Shown here in pieces: positions 40,380 through 50,985 of a DNA stretch of 64,000 nucleotides (position 1 is its first letter; the number at the start of each line of letters is the position of its first letter). The notes under the pieces were generated by a model. That model ran no database searches. It was given only the letters and a program-made list of their open reading frames with translations, and was not told the DNA's origin. Where the stretch lies: assembly GCA_905221605.1 (NCBI GenBank), contig CAJNDS010002075.1:1-64000 (forward strand), in the 5' to 3' direction. The DNA comes from Symbiodinium natans. Taxonomy: Eukaryota > Sar > Dinophyceae > Suessiales > Symbiodiniaceae. The position numbers and the translations under genes are program-made.

Positions 40380-43300
40380 GGATGAGCCTCCCAGCATAGT
40401 CCTGCGCAGCTTGATCGGTGCCTCGACGCAGCGGCTGTTGCTTGATGTTGTTTTGGCGCCTTGCTTTGCCTTACAAGAGGCAAGGTAGATCCAAAGCTCC
40501 GGTGGCCCGAGGTGCGGTCAGCGCGTTGCCATCCGACTGCGGCTGCCGCTACCATGTGGCGCTCCTGGACGAAGGCAGGCAAACCTTGACGAAGGAAACA
40601 GGCTGTTTGAGGCCCCTAGAGGAGGGAGGGGCCACTGTGACGGAGACGCTCCAAGAAGAAGTCGTTGGGTGCCAGCGTTTAGTCCAGAGCGAATGGTTGC
40701 AGTCGCAGCCTGTGCCTCGCACCGTAACCGTGGGAACAAAGGAAAAGGTTGAAAAAACACGCAAGAGTCAGCAGAGTAACCATAGTATTCATAGCAATTA
40801 AGTTCCTGTAGTGGGATTTGCTTTTCCTGGAGTTTGCCGAGCTTGTCAAGCGCCCGAGAAGTCTGGGATTGTATCGCAATCAGAAGCTGCGGGTCTTCGA
40901 ATCTTCGAATGTGTTTGCGTATCTGTACATGGCTTGCAGGCCACCGCGCGCAGCAAAAGGCGCTGTGGGCCAAGCTTTGTGAGCTGCTGCAGGCCATCCC
41001 ATCAGGACCTTCCAGCATGTCTGTTGCGGATCCCGCGCCACTCACACGAGTAGACTCAGCAGACAGGGCTTCGAGTCAGCGCCACTCGGATTTACTTGGC
41101 GGCAGGAGCTGGCTTCCAGGCCTATGAGGAGAGCGTGCGACAGTTCTTCCACGTCTGGGTGGCTCCAATCTTAGAGTGGGCATGAGCTCTTGTCCCAAAT
41201 GTTGGAGAGAGTGTCTTGAGCTTCAGTCATCAATGAGGAAGAAACGAACAAACTTACGAGAGAAGACCTGGTCCGGAGCTTCTACGCGGAGAACTCGCAG
41301 GCGACCTTAAACAAGCTCAGCGGCGAGGCCGGGGTTTCCGAAGTTAGGGGGTGCCTTATTGGGGTCCTTGTGATCAGGAATCCTACTATTTGGGGGACTA
41401 TCTTGGGGGTCCCCTATTTTCGTAGTAAAGCCTCAACCTGTAGAGGAAGTGCTGAAGAAGCTGCGGAAAGCGTGGGGCTGGCAGCGAGTCAGTTGCACCG
41501 CGCTGGAATCCGCCGACGGCCTAAGTGATGAGATGTGACTCGAGATTCGTGATTCGTGCAGACCGTGCGGATGTGCTCAGTTCAGCCTCAGACTCGGGGG
41601 CTAAACCCTAAACCCCTAAACCCCTAAACCCCTAAACCCCTAAACCCCTAAACCCCTAAACCCCTAAACCCCTAAACCCCTAAACCCCTAAACCCCTAAA
41701 CGCCTAAACCCCTAAACCCCTAAACCCCTAAACCCCTAAACCCCTAAACCCCTAAACCCCTAAACCCCTAAACCCCTAAACCCCTAAACCCCTAAACCCT
41801 GCATGAGTCCTCGCTTCAAGGCGATAGCTGGCCTCAAGGAGGAGCTCCTGGAAGCAGGCAAGTTCTTGCAACTGGGGGAGATCCGGTGAGCCTTGCTAGG
41901 GCGCTGCCGAGCAGTTTAGGGTTTAGGGCAAGTTTAGGGTTTTAGGGTTTAGGGTTTAGGGTTTAGGGTTTAGGGTTTAGGGTTTAGGGTTTAGGGTTTA
42001 GGGCAAGTTTAGGGTTTTAGGGTTTAGGGTTTAGGGTTTAGGGTTTAGGGTTTAGGGTTTAGGGTTTAGGGGTTTAGGGTTTAGGGTTTAGGGTTTAGGG
42101 TTTAGGGTTTAGGGTTTAGGGTTTAGGGTTTAGGGTTTAGGGTGCCACTTTTCAGGCCCCCATAAGAGCAAGTCCTACTTGGATGACTTGGTGGACTGGA
42201 TGCCAGCAGATATGAATAGTGGCTCGTCTGCTTTTGCAGTGCCATGCCAGAGACGCCATGAGTTCTATGAGCCCCAACCCTTTGTCGGAGCTATTTCCGA
42301 GGCATCGCGCTGCGCTTGCACTATCTGGCCAGGGCGAATCCTCCGGAGGAGTTGCAACTCTCTGGCCTGGATTTCATTCTTGAACATGCTAGGCACCTAG
42401 GCACATGTGCGTCCTACTCTGCCATGCTTGGAAGGACGAGCGGACCTTAAAGACACAGCATGTGGCTCCTGGAACTTGGTACTATGAGGCAGCATGGGGG
42501 GGTTTCCGAAAGTGGGGGGCTGCCCCTTTCGGGGGTCCCCTTAAAAGGGTGATAGTATTTGGGGGTATGTTCGGGGTACCCCCATTTTTGGAAATGGCCA
42601 TGTGAGAAGCAAAATGTGCTCTGGGAGAGAGGAAGGACGTGGAGCCAAATGAAAGTTGGGATGTTCCCCCTTGTACTAACGGTCCTTAGTAGGGAATATT
42701 CAATAGGGGGTACAAACAAGGACTGTTGTTAGTCTATGCGGGAACATCCTAAAATGAAAGAACTAAGTACTTGCGAGGTGCCGCAGGGAACAGGCAACGA
42801 TCGGTGGCTGGCTTGCCGCTCGAAGGCCATGCAGATGCTCCATGGCGCCTCGCCCGACGCACTTAGAGGGTTTAGGGTTTAGGGTTTAGGTTTAGGGTTT
42901 AGGGTTTAGGGTTTAGGGTTTAGGGTTTAGGGTTTAGGGTTTAGGGACGTCAGAACGCCCACATGTTGTCAGCATCAGGCTCAGGGCATCTGAGGCCTCG
43001 AAGAGATGGATACCAGCAAGCTGCAGATAGCTCTCCGTGCAAGTCGTGGGAAAGCAGGCTTGCGCGTGGGAGTGCGCGATGGTTGCGCAGTTTGGCTGCT
43101 GAAGCATGATCCAGGTGGTCTGAATTTTGCTGCCAACTATTTTTTTGTTTATGCTGGACGCGCCCGCCATCTCTACGGCGATGACCGGGAGCTTTGGCAA
43201 GCAATGGACAACACAAAACAGCATCATACTTCCCAAAATGGGGGTATACCCCATTCATCCCTCAAATAGACTAGACTCCCCTCAAAAAGGAACCCCCCCC

Positions 43301-45665
43301 CAACAAGGCCGCTCCTGCACAGTGCCGAGGATGTGCATCCGCACCTGTTCAGTGTTTGCGATGCCCGCCATCAGTTTCAGACAGAATCTTGGCAAGACCG
43401 CAGTTTTCCTTGGAGCGTTCGTGGTGCATCTTTCGACGCCAAGCCATGTCCGTGTGCGCAGACCTGAGGACTTCTATCACTCTACGATCCCCTATTTCTT
43501 TGACCTCTCTGAAAACCTGAACAGGAGTGTTCGCTTTTGCCAGTGCCTCCTCAAGCATTGATTGCCTTCCTGGGGCTGTATTGCTGCTTGGGCACCCCAG
43601 GAACCTCATCAGAGAGCCATGCAGAGCTAGAGGCGCTTATGTCTTGACGAGCTGAGGTGTCCGAAATATTTTCCACATGTACAGGATCGGGCCGATTATC
43701 TAGACACTTGGCAGGTACAGCAAGTGGGGGGTGAACATCGTTTGTGCCATCCCGCAGGCTGAGGCATGTGGCAGTCTTGCAATCTTCTTGTGCCAACTGC
43801 AGCTGAGGACAACAACGACGCACAGTATTTTCGCCTCAACTGCATGATCCACAACTGCTGCGGTGGTGTCGCCGCCTCACTGTGTGCTCAAAGTAGCGTA
43901 GCCGGACTGCCTTCCCCTCCGCTGTAAGGTCAGCGCCAGCAGCACCAACAGCACCTGGCTCCTAAACCGCAAAGAGCCGGAGGAGCATGATGATCTCATC
44001 TGGGAGCTGGAGAAGACTCGGAAAAATCGAAAGCGGAAGAGGCACAAGCACAAGGACTTGCAGGGCCCTGCTGGTGGCTTTTCGGGTGTTCGGCCTGGGC
44101 ACGATGGCGTAACCGGCGTTCCTGCCAGGAGTATGTCGAGTTCCTCACATTCCCTGAGACCTGTGCCACGGAAGATGCAGCCTTCAGCTTGAAACAGCAC
44201 TTCGGCCCTTTAACCAGTTGCTGCTTTGTCCTTGTTGTACTGATGCAATCATGATTTCCATTCATTACTGCATGATTATCAGTCTCAGTGTCATGAGCGG
44301 CATCGTTATCCCTGTCGCCATTTCTTTGTTGGATTCGTGTTATCAGTACGTTGTTTGCTTTAATGAAACTACCGGTACAGGTTATCATAGCCATTACTAT
44401 GCTATGACGAGGCGGGGGGAGCCTTTTCGGCCCGAGCCGATTCTAAGGATTGTGAGCGGCAACCGGTCCCACTTCATCAGCCGCTCCACTCAAGCTTGGG
44501 ACATGGGTTTAGGGTTTAGGGTTTAAAGGTTTAAGGCTTAGAGTTTGAAGCAGAGCATCTTGGTTAAGGGTTTAGGGTTTAGGCTTCAGGGATTCGAGGG
44601 GGTGAGCTGCAAAACATCGCTAGACCTTGCGAGTGCTTTCAGGCAGGCGGCTGTCCTATGGTGACCCGGCAGCGTTGGAAAGCCCAAACCCCAAACTCCA
44701 AACCCCAACCCCAAACCCTAAGTCCTAAGCCCTAATCCCCAAGCCCGAAACCCCAAACCCTGAACCCTGAACCCCCAAAACATTAGGCAGGTCCGAGGCC
44801 TATTGCAGAGCATCCGAGGCCTGGCACTGACTCCAGAGGAGCACCTCATTGCAGTGCAGAAGAGCATCTTTGCAGCTGAATGAGTGCACTTTACACTTTT
44901 TGGGATACTACAATCCCCTGTAGAACTGAAAATGTACACTCTTTGGGGGGCTGATGAACTCAGCAACTAAGGCATTCAAGCTCACTTCGTCCTTTCGCTT
45001 CAGAGCTTCTTCCGCTGTCAGTCAGGCCGGGGAAGTAAGTCGTGGGAATCGGGGCCGATGTTGACCACGCCAGACCACCATGACATGCCGGTCTGAATCA
45101 ACATAAAACAGAGCCAGCTGTCGTCCTGCTCAGCACAAGCAGTGAGCGCATTACCAGGGCATCGTCACGCTCCCTGCATGTTGTCGGAGAGCCTGCGTTC
45201 AGTGCCTGCATGGAGAACTTTCATGAGGCTTGGTGTCACTTTGGACGACGTTCATCGCATTTGCGTGTTTCCTTTTCTCGCTGTTCTGGTGACTTGGCAC
45301 GAGCAGAGCAGGCTTGCTGGCAGCTGTCATGTAAGCTGAGATGTTCCAAGGCTCGTTACAAAGGCCGACCTCGAATGGCAGGCGAGCTTCACGGGACAGT
45401 GCGGTGGGGTTCGGGGAGCCTGTCCTGAGTGGCACGTGCGCAGGTCGTGGATTGGGGGTGGTTCCCGAAAGACACCTACCACACAATCATGCATCCGATC
45501 AGGACGCGTTCACGGGGTGTACAGGGGTGCTTTTGGGAAGGGGCTGCATCCAAGCGGGCTCAGCGTCAGGAGCTGGAGTGAACGTGCTGCAGATTTTCTC
45601 AACGAGTTCGTCGGCTACGATGAGGAGTGGCTCCAAAGCATCTCGCCCGACATTCATCGACCTAA
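40380..45665 (+). CDS. Cluster of plus-strand exon islands, unrecognised protein(s)
   Basis: Short stop-free islands that read like protein occur only on the plus strand: 40,381-40,470 'DEPPSIVLRSLIGASTQRLL'; 40,500-40,800 'VALLDEGRQTLTKETG'; 40,938-41,090 'QQKALWAKLCELLQAIP'; 41,234-41,330 'NKLTREDLVRSFYAENSQA'; 41,437-41,480 '[14 protein letters not shown]'; 41,810-41,889 'FKAIAGLKEELLEAGKFL'; 42,178-42,215 'YLDDLVDWMPADM'; 42,300-42,395 'YFRGIALRLHYLARANPPEE'; 43,800-43,870 'DNNDAQYFRLNCMIHNCC'; 43,965-44,090 'EEHDDLIWELEKTRKNRKRK'; 44,785-44,880 'LTPEEHLIAVQKSIFAAE'; 45,590-45,660 'FLNEFVGYDEEWLQSI'. Introns hold telomere-like arrays and short transposons. I recognise no domain. It may be one large gene or two, and exon edges are approximate. 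Confidence 0.45.
41332..41428. mobile_element. Short inverted-repeat element, family B (copy 3)
   Basis: GGTTTCCGAAGTTAGGGGG at the left and GGTCCCCTATTTTCGTAGT at the right, with the core CCTACTATTTGGGGG between. It lies between two exon islands of the cluster. Confidence 0.55.
41601..41800. repeat. Variant telomere-like array: TAAACCCC octamers
   Basis: About 25 copies of the octamer CCCCTAAA, one base longer than the common heptamer, with a single CGCC variant near 41,700. Homogeneous over 200 bp, so it spread as its own unit. It ends CCCTGCATGAG, just before an exon island. Confidence 0.95.
41914..42144. repeat. TTTAGGG array with a 74-bp higher-order repeat
   Basis: About 30 heptamers. 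GGGCAAGTTTAGGGTTTTAGGG occurs twice, about 74 bp apart, so a block of the array has duplicated. It ends before the exon island at 42,178. Confidence 0.93.
42496..42598. mobile_element. Short inverted-repeat element, family B (copy 4)
   Basis: GGGGGGTTTCCGAAAGTGGGG at the left and CCCCCATTTTTGGAAATGG at the right, with the core GATAGTATTTGGGGG. About 103 bp, non-coding. Confidence 0.6.
42656..42752. mobile_element. hAT-like MITE, family A (97 bp) with 8-bp duplication
   Basis: The ends TTGGGATGTTCCCCC and GCGGGAACATCCTAA are inverted repeats continuing through CTAACGGTCCTT and AAGGACTGTTGTTAG. The flanks are AATGAAAG at 42,648-42,655 and AATGAAAG at 42,753-42,760, an exact 8-bp target duplication as made by hAT transposases (known). 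No coding capacity. Confidence 0.85.
42867..42946. repeat. TTTAGGG array
   Basis: About 11 heptamers with one TTAGG deletion variant, between exon islands of the 40,380-45,665 cluster. Confidence 0.92.
43225..43305. mobile_element. Possible degenerate family B element
   Basis: TTCCCAAAATGGGGGTATAC at the left and CAAAAAGGAACCCCCCCC at the right, with TCAAATAGACTAGACTCCCC between. It resembles family B but the ends are diverged. Confidence 0.35.
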
Positions 45666-45673
45666 ACAAGCCC

Positions 45674-45755
45674 ATACCCCCCCCCCCCCCCCCCCACCCT
45701 TCTGTACTCTATAAACGCAAAAACCCCTTGCCCCCCCCTCCCCCCCCCCCAACTC
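45674..45755. repeat. Poly-C tracts
   Basis: C runs of about 18, 8 and 10 bases separated by ACCCTTCTGTACTCTATAAACG and similar. A 20-odd-bp segment (CTTCTGT-CT) occurs twice, suggesting a small duplication. Confidence 0.8.
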
Positions 45756-45895
45756 TTCTGTGCTGTCTCGTGGGAAAGCCTATGAGCCTATGAGGCTTCA
45801 TTGTGATCACGCTACAGATTGCGGCCCGGGCCTCGGAACAGAAGAAAGAGGGAAGCCCTGGCAGGAAAGTGGTTCCAACAAAAATTCCTGGGCCC

Positions 45896-46155
45896 CTAAA
45901 CCCTAAATCCTAACCTCTGAACCCTAAACCCTAAACCCTAAACCCTGAACCCTGAACCCTGAACCCTAAACCCTAAACCCTAAACCCTATTTGAGGTTTG
46001 GGTGGCAAGCTTGGGAGCGTGGCTCCTGATCTTCGCAGTCGTGACCCAGACCTGCAAGGTGATTCAGCGCTGCTGTCGCTTGGCTCGAGGGTTTAGGGTT
46101 TAGGGTTTAGGGTTTAGGGTTTAGGGTTTAGGGTTTAGGGTTTAGGGTTTAGGAT
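45896..46155. repeat. Opposed CCCTAAA and TTTAGGG arrays around a unique island
   Basis: CCCTAAA/CCCTGAA units at 45,896-45,990 and TTTAGGG units at 46,088-46,154 face each other across about 100 bp of unique sequence. The pair could form a long hairpin. Confidence 0.9.
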
Positions 46156-46439
46156 GGTTTAGGGCGTCTCGCCGCGCAGCGGCAGTAAGTGCGATGTGTA
46201 AATGGCGCCCCAACACACCCAGGGGGTGTGGGGGGGCGGCATGTCACGCGAAGGCATCTGTTTCAATGTAATCCAACAATTTCATTGGTGCTGGGATCTT
46301 TCTCCCCACCCGCTGTGAGCTTTCACAGGCCACCACCCAAACCACCGCCTTTTAGGGTTTAGGGCTGTCGCCCTCAATTCCCACCATGAAAACGATTCAA
46401 ATCTCGATGAAACCAAACATTTTTGTGCAGACAAAGGAC

Positions 46440-46620
46440 GAAGCCGGGGAAGGGCCAGGGGGGGGCCACAGAGGGCCAGTTAGGGGGAGGGGTAGGGGTG
46501 GCCCGGAAGAGGTGGGGGGTGTGAGTGGGGGCCGGGGGGGGCAAGGGCGGGGAGGGCCAGGGGGGCGGCCAGGGGGGCCAGGGGGGGCCAGGGGGGGGGG
46601 GGGGGGGGGGGGAGGATAAA
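46440..46620. repeat. G-rich GGGGCCAGG repeats
   Basis: About 180 bp of GGGGGCCAGGGGGG-type units and a G run of about 24. Overlapping frames on both strands are artefacts. Confidence 0.85.
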
Positions 46621-46999
46621 CAGGTACCCCCTCAAGGAAACGTCCTCTGGGGTTCCCCTTGTAAAAAAAGGCACCACGTAAGTGGTCCTAAAGCAAGGCT
46701 CAGCCCTAGGGGCTGTATTCGACCACTCTCCAATGTCACCACCCATTGTCCATCCAGTAAAGGTGTATCTCGCTGCCGGGTATAATTCTGGGTGGGTGGG
46801 TACGGCCTAAGCAGGCCGGGTGGGAATTTAGTTTAGGGTTTAGGGTGCAGGGTTTCGAGTTCAGGATGAGTTGCAAGTTGCCCCCCTCTCCCCCCCCCAC
46901 CGCCTCCACCCCTCACGTGCTTTTTAGAGCGAAGGAGTGCCCGATGGTGTGCCCAAGGAAATCCTAGGAAGCAAGAAAGCCGAGGCTTGAACTGTGGAT

Positions 47000-49900
47000 C
47001 GTTTTGGCCGGATGAGATGAGGTGGTGGGGCAGGCCCAAGCCATCGCACTGATCACTGGTACCCTTTCGCACTGGGCACGCAGCTGCGAGTCCAGGTTGC
47101 TGATCATGGTCACCAACCTGTCGCATTTCCTGTGGTGCTGGGTGCCGTTCTTTTGGATAGGCAGGGCGAAGCCAGGGACCTTGCTTTGTAAGCTTGCAGA
47201 TGTGTGGTGCTTCCCAGTGCAGGCTTCAACTTTTACAACGTGTTCAGTGGTAGCTCCATGGCAGCAGCACAGGCTGCAAGACTGCCGGTTCAGCCGACAG
47301 CAGACGCAAGCATGGCACAGCTGAGGAGATTTCCATTACCCGCCGGTCTTGATGTTCATCTTCACGCTCATCCTGCAGGCAAACAACGGCAAACTTGCAA
47401 AAACCCTAAACCCTAAACCCTAAACTTTAAACCCTAAACCCTAAACCCTAAACCCTAAACCCTACACCCCAAACCCTAAACCCTAACCAAGCACGCTAAG
47501 TGTGCAGGTCCTGAATTGGGGCCTCATCGGCGCCAGTTGCATGCGCCACTCCCTGGAAGCGAGCATGGAGGCCAACGAAGTAGCGCCTTGGAGGAAGGAG
47601 AGGTGGGGAGCCTTCCCCCCTTCCGGGCCCTCTGTACTGGCGCTTGAAAGCAAACCCCCAAACAGGGCCTAAATCCTCAACGTTGCAAGAATGTCGCCAT
47701 GTCGCAGCCTGAGGCCATGTTAACGATCGACAACATCTGGAGGTCCACGCAGAGCTGCCCGGACAAGGATTTACACTGACTGTACCATGAGCAGCCGTGC
47801 CCATGCCCCGTAGTGCCTACCATATCGCATTACTTCAGCGGTCACAAGCCCCCAAAGCCTCCGCTACTAAACCGAACCGACTGCTGAGACAAGCATTATG
47901 AAAATGCCCATTACCATGTTTTCAATCGCAATGAGGACGCATGAATCGAAATATTGGGGGTTTTCGTTCATTCGCTCATTGTTTTGCTGTTTTGCTTCGT
48001 TCGTGAACTCGCTTGTGCAACTTGATGTTCTTGATGGAGTTCTTCATGGACAAGTCGCGGCGGAGGGCGATAGCAACAACTGTTCAACGGCTGGAGCTTG
48101 TGACTTGAGAGCTTGTGAATCTCTGTAAGGATATTACATCACTGCCCCACTGGTGATCTACTCCATGGTGGAGGGCCTTCAAGACGTTTTCCGCTACCAG
48201 CTTTACGGCCAGGACGTCACGGCCGCTGGCCGAATGTTTGATTCAGTTTATTCAGTTGAGCCTGCCAACAGTGACATGTCGCATGTGTCCGTGGCACAGC
48301 GGGACCTCTCCCCTTTCTTCAGAGGTGAACGAGGCGTCGGGAAAGATTGCCGTTCATCTCGTGAAGTACTGGACGCTCTTGTTGGTACTCCTCGCAATTG
48401 CTGCGTGGATCTGCTTTTGCAATCTCATGGCCACAATGAATGAAGGCAGGGCTGGCATGTCAGGGAAACCCTAAACCCTAAACCCTAAGCCCTTTGTAAT
48501 GCCTGGTGTTTCTTCGAACATCGCCTTCGGAGACGCAGGTGGGCTGTCCTCGCTGATCATCGTTACGGTGATCGCGTTGGATGTGCTGCACCCCTGCGCT
48601 TACCTATGGGTTGGCGAGACAAAGATGACGCCAGCAAAGGCGAGCACTCTCTCCTGGTATCAGGCTCGGATGATAGAAGCACACGCTGTGTCGACGTTCG
48701 CGGAATTTCCCCCCTGACCTACAGGGCCCTATGTTGCGAGTATTGTTTGTGTAAAGAAGAGGGAGGGGGGGTGTTTGCGATTCACGCCCTGCTTAACAGC
48801 TTTACCCAACTTCCGCTGGGGGCGACCCGCGCCAATGCCACGAAACGCGCAGACACACGCCGATCCCTTTCATGCACGCACACCTGAACTCAAACTCTGA
48901 GACTGTGTTGCTGGGGTGCTTTCGCGAGGCTCAATCGGATGTTCGGTGGCGTCTTGAAGCTGTGAGGAAACAGCCAAAATGCCCCCAAATGCCTAAGCTT
49001 CGCTGGCGGCCTTGAGGTTAGTTAGTGGCTTAGGGATTCATAGCCGAAATGGCAGGCACTTACGACGTGGCAATGGTGGGAGCGCTTGATACATGACCTG
49101 ATACTGAACGAGCTGGCATCCTGTCATGTGTTCATCTTAAGAGCTGTCCGCCCAGCCTTAGATGTCTGCAGCATGCATCTGGGGGTTTACCAGAATAGGG
49201 GACCCCTACAATACACCCCCAAACAGTAGGATTCCCTTCTACTATGGACCCCAACAAGGTACCCCTAATGTCGGAAAACCCCATCTGACTTCCAAGGTAA
49301 CCGGCGTGTTGAAGTGGTTAGGGCCGGCATGGATGATTGCCATGCCATTGCTGACGCTGCTGATGCCCTACATTGGTGTGAACCAAGCCTCTTGCCGGCA
49401 GCATCCCAACAGACTTTCGCATTCCATCGGGCAGCCACTAGCATGTAGCTTAGGGGGCCGCTAGTCAAAAGCTGAAGAGAGGGTTACAGACAAGTGAGAG
49501 GCACTGAAGCCGAGGCATTTATGCTGGTGGCCACTGCGCAGAATCGTTAGCACTTGTTCGTCGGACAAGAAAAGGCACATTCCTTGCACCCGTGGCTTCA
49601 TGCGGCTGCACCCATGTGTCTCTGCTAGCGCGCCTCATGAACCCTTGCAACCTTGCCATTCTGGTAAGGAGGCACAACATGCAGTCGAACGCTCGCGACG
49701 CACCTGTACTGTTTACGTCAGGCCACGGATGTCTACTCTTCCTTAAGGCACTGAACACTGTTGGAGTGTTCTCATGCAATTCTCGTCATGGTGAAAGGCT
49801 TAACGGCCCCTGGAGTGTACGGGTTCTGATAGGTTTCCCCAGCACCATGTTGGCTCATTTGGCTCACAGTGTCGAAGCGCCGGCAAGGTGTACTCGACCA

Positions 49901-50985
49901 CGTCGCCACATGTCTGCAACCCCCTAAGCGCACGGCAGAACACCAGTTCATGTGGTTAGTTGGAAGTTGGGGGTTTTACGAAAATAGAGGACCCCCAATA
50001 TGGATCCCAAAAAAAGTAAGATCCCGTGATAGTCAGGACCCCAGTAAGGTATCCCTAATATCGGGAACCCCCAGTTGGGTCATCGAAGGCATTAAAGCGG
50101 ACAACGCCTCTCCTGCAAAGTTTTTGCCATGCCGCGTCTCGTGGGCGATGCCGCCAGGGTCGTGGACACGGGCGAGCTGCTCCATGGCTTGGGTTCTGGG
50201 GTCAGGGTTTTTGGGTTTAGGGTTAGGGTTTAGGGTTTTGGGTTTAGGGTTTTTAGGGTTTTTAGGGTTTTTAGGGTTTTTAGGGTTTTCAGGGTTTTTA
50301 GGGTTTTTAGGGTTTAGGGTTTGGGTATTATGGTTTCGGCTCTCCGCCGGTTTACGCTGTCACAACTGACAGCAGTGCACAAGTGCACCATGACCTTGTA
50401 CCCTCTCCTACAACATTCTCATGCCGTCCCCGCAAATTTCCGTCTACACACACACACCCACGCACGCCTACGCACGCTTGCAGGCTCGCTCGCAAGCACG
50501 CTCGCACGTTCGCACGCGCTCGCGCACATGCGCGCGCATGCGCGCATGCACCCCCAACGGCATGCCAAGAATCGGCAAGCGACGTGCAACCTTTTGTGCA
50601 CATGTACGTGCACAAGTATCCATACTCAGCCTCAAGAATGGTCTAGCGGAGCATTGTGGGAACTGGGGCATGAGAACAGAACTGAGTTCGCGCTGCAGGG
50701 GCTGCTTGAGTACCTTGGGCTGAGGACCATCGACGAACTGGCAGGGAATGTGGCAACCAAGAACGACCGAATCAGCATTGCACACGTGAAGGCAGCCTGA
50801 ACGTTGAGGGAGGATTACTCCGTGCATGGGCTTGACTGTCGGGCTGAAGGGCGCATCAACTTAGAGCCCATGCTTTGCCCATGTTTTCCTGAGATCACAG
50901 AGCCCACGAGTGAGCCGTGGTTGACGCTGCATTACGACGAGTGGATGTGCGCCGCGATGACTGCACTTGGTTCATCACTTTGAGG
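47000..50985 (+). CDS. Exon islands of a candidate multi-pass membrane protein
   Basis: Plus-strand islands, several with membrane-like segments: about 47,105-47,165 'NLSHFLWCWVPFFWIG'; about 48,131-48,219 'YYITAPLVIYSMVEGLQDVF', ending RYQLYGQDVT before a GC; about 48,326-48,440 'VHLVKYWTLLLVLLAIAAWI' (one clear helix), ending before a GC with phase 1; about 48,539-48,620 'GLSSLIIVTVIALDVLHPCA', which starts in the matching phase after CAG; about 49,291-49,390 'LGPAWMIAMPLLTLLMPYIG' (helix); about 50,637-50,790 'TEFALQGLLEYLGLRTIDEL'; about 50,815-50,983 'EDYSVHGLDCRAEGRINLEP', then TGA. The middle three joins agree in phase. The protein is not recognised, and the ends are guesses. Confidence 0.45.
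47401..47489. repeat. CCCTAAA array
   Basis: About 12 heptamers with CTTTAAA and CTACACC variants. It lies between coding islands. Confidence 0.9.
49181..49281. mobile_element. Short inverted-repeat element, family B, with CATCT duplication
   Basis: GGGGGTTTACCAGAATAGGGG at the left and CTAATGTCGGAAAACCCC at the right, inverted. CATCT occurs at 49,176-49,180 and again at 49,282-49,286. The core CAAACAGTAGGATTCC matches other copies. About 101 bp, non-coding. Confidence 0.7.
49970..50072. mobile_element. Short inverted-repeat element, family B, with AGTTG duplication
   Basis: GGGGTTTTACGAAAATAGAGG at the left and CTAATATCGGGAACCCCC at the right. AGTTG (49,965-49,969) recurs directly after the right end (50,073-50,077). 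The G/C at the edge leaves 4 or 5 bp as the true length. Confidence 0.7.
50196..50330. repeat. Variant array TTTTTAGGG
   Basis: GGGTTTTTAGGG 9-mers repeat about eight times among TTTAGGG units. Frames such as 'LGFLGFLGF' are artefacts. Confidence 0.9.
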
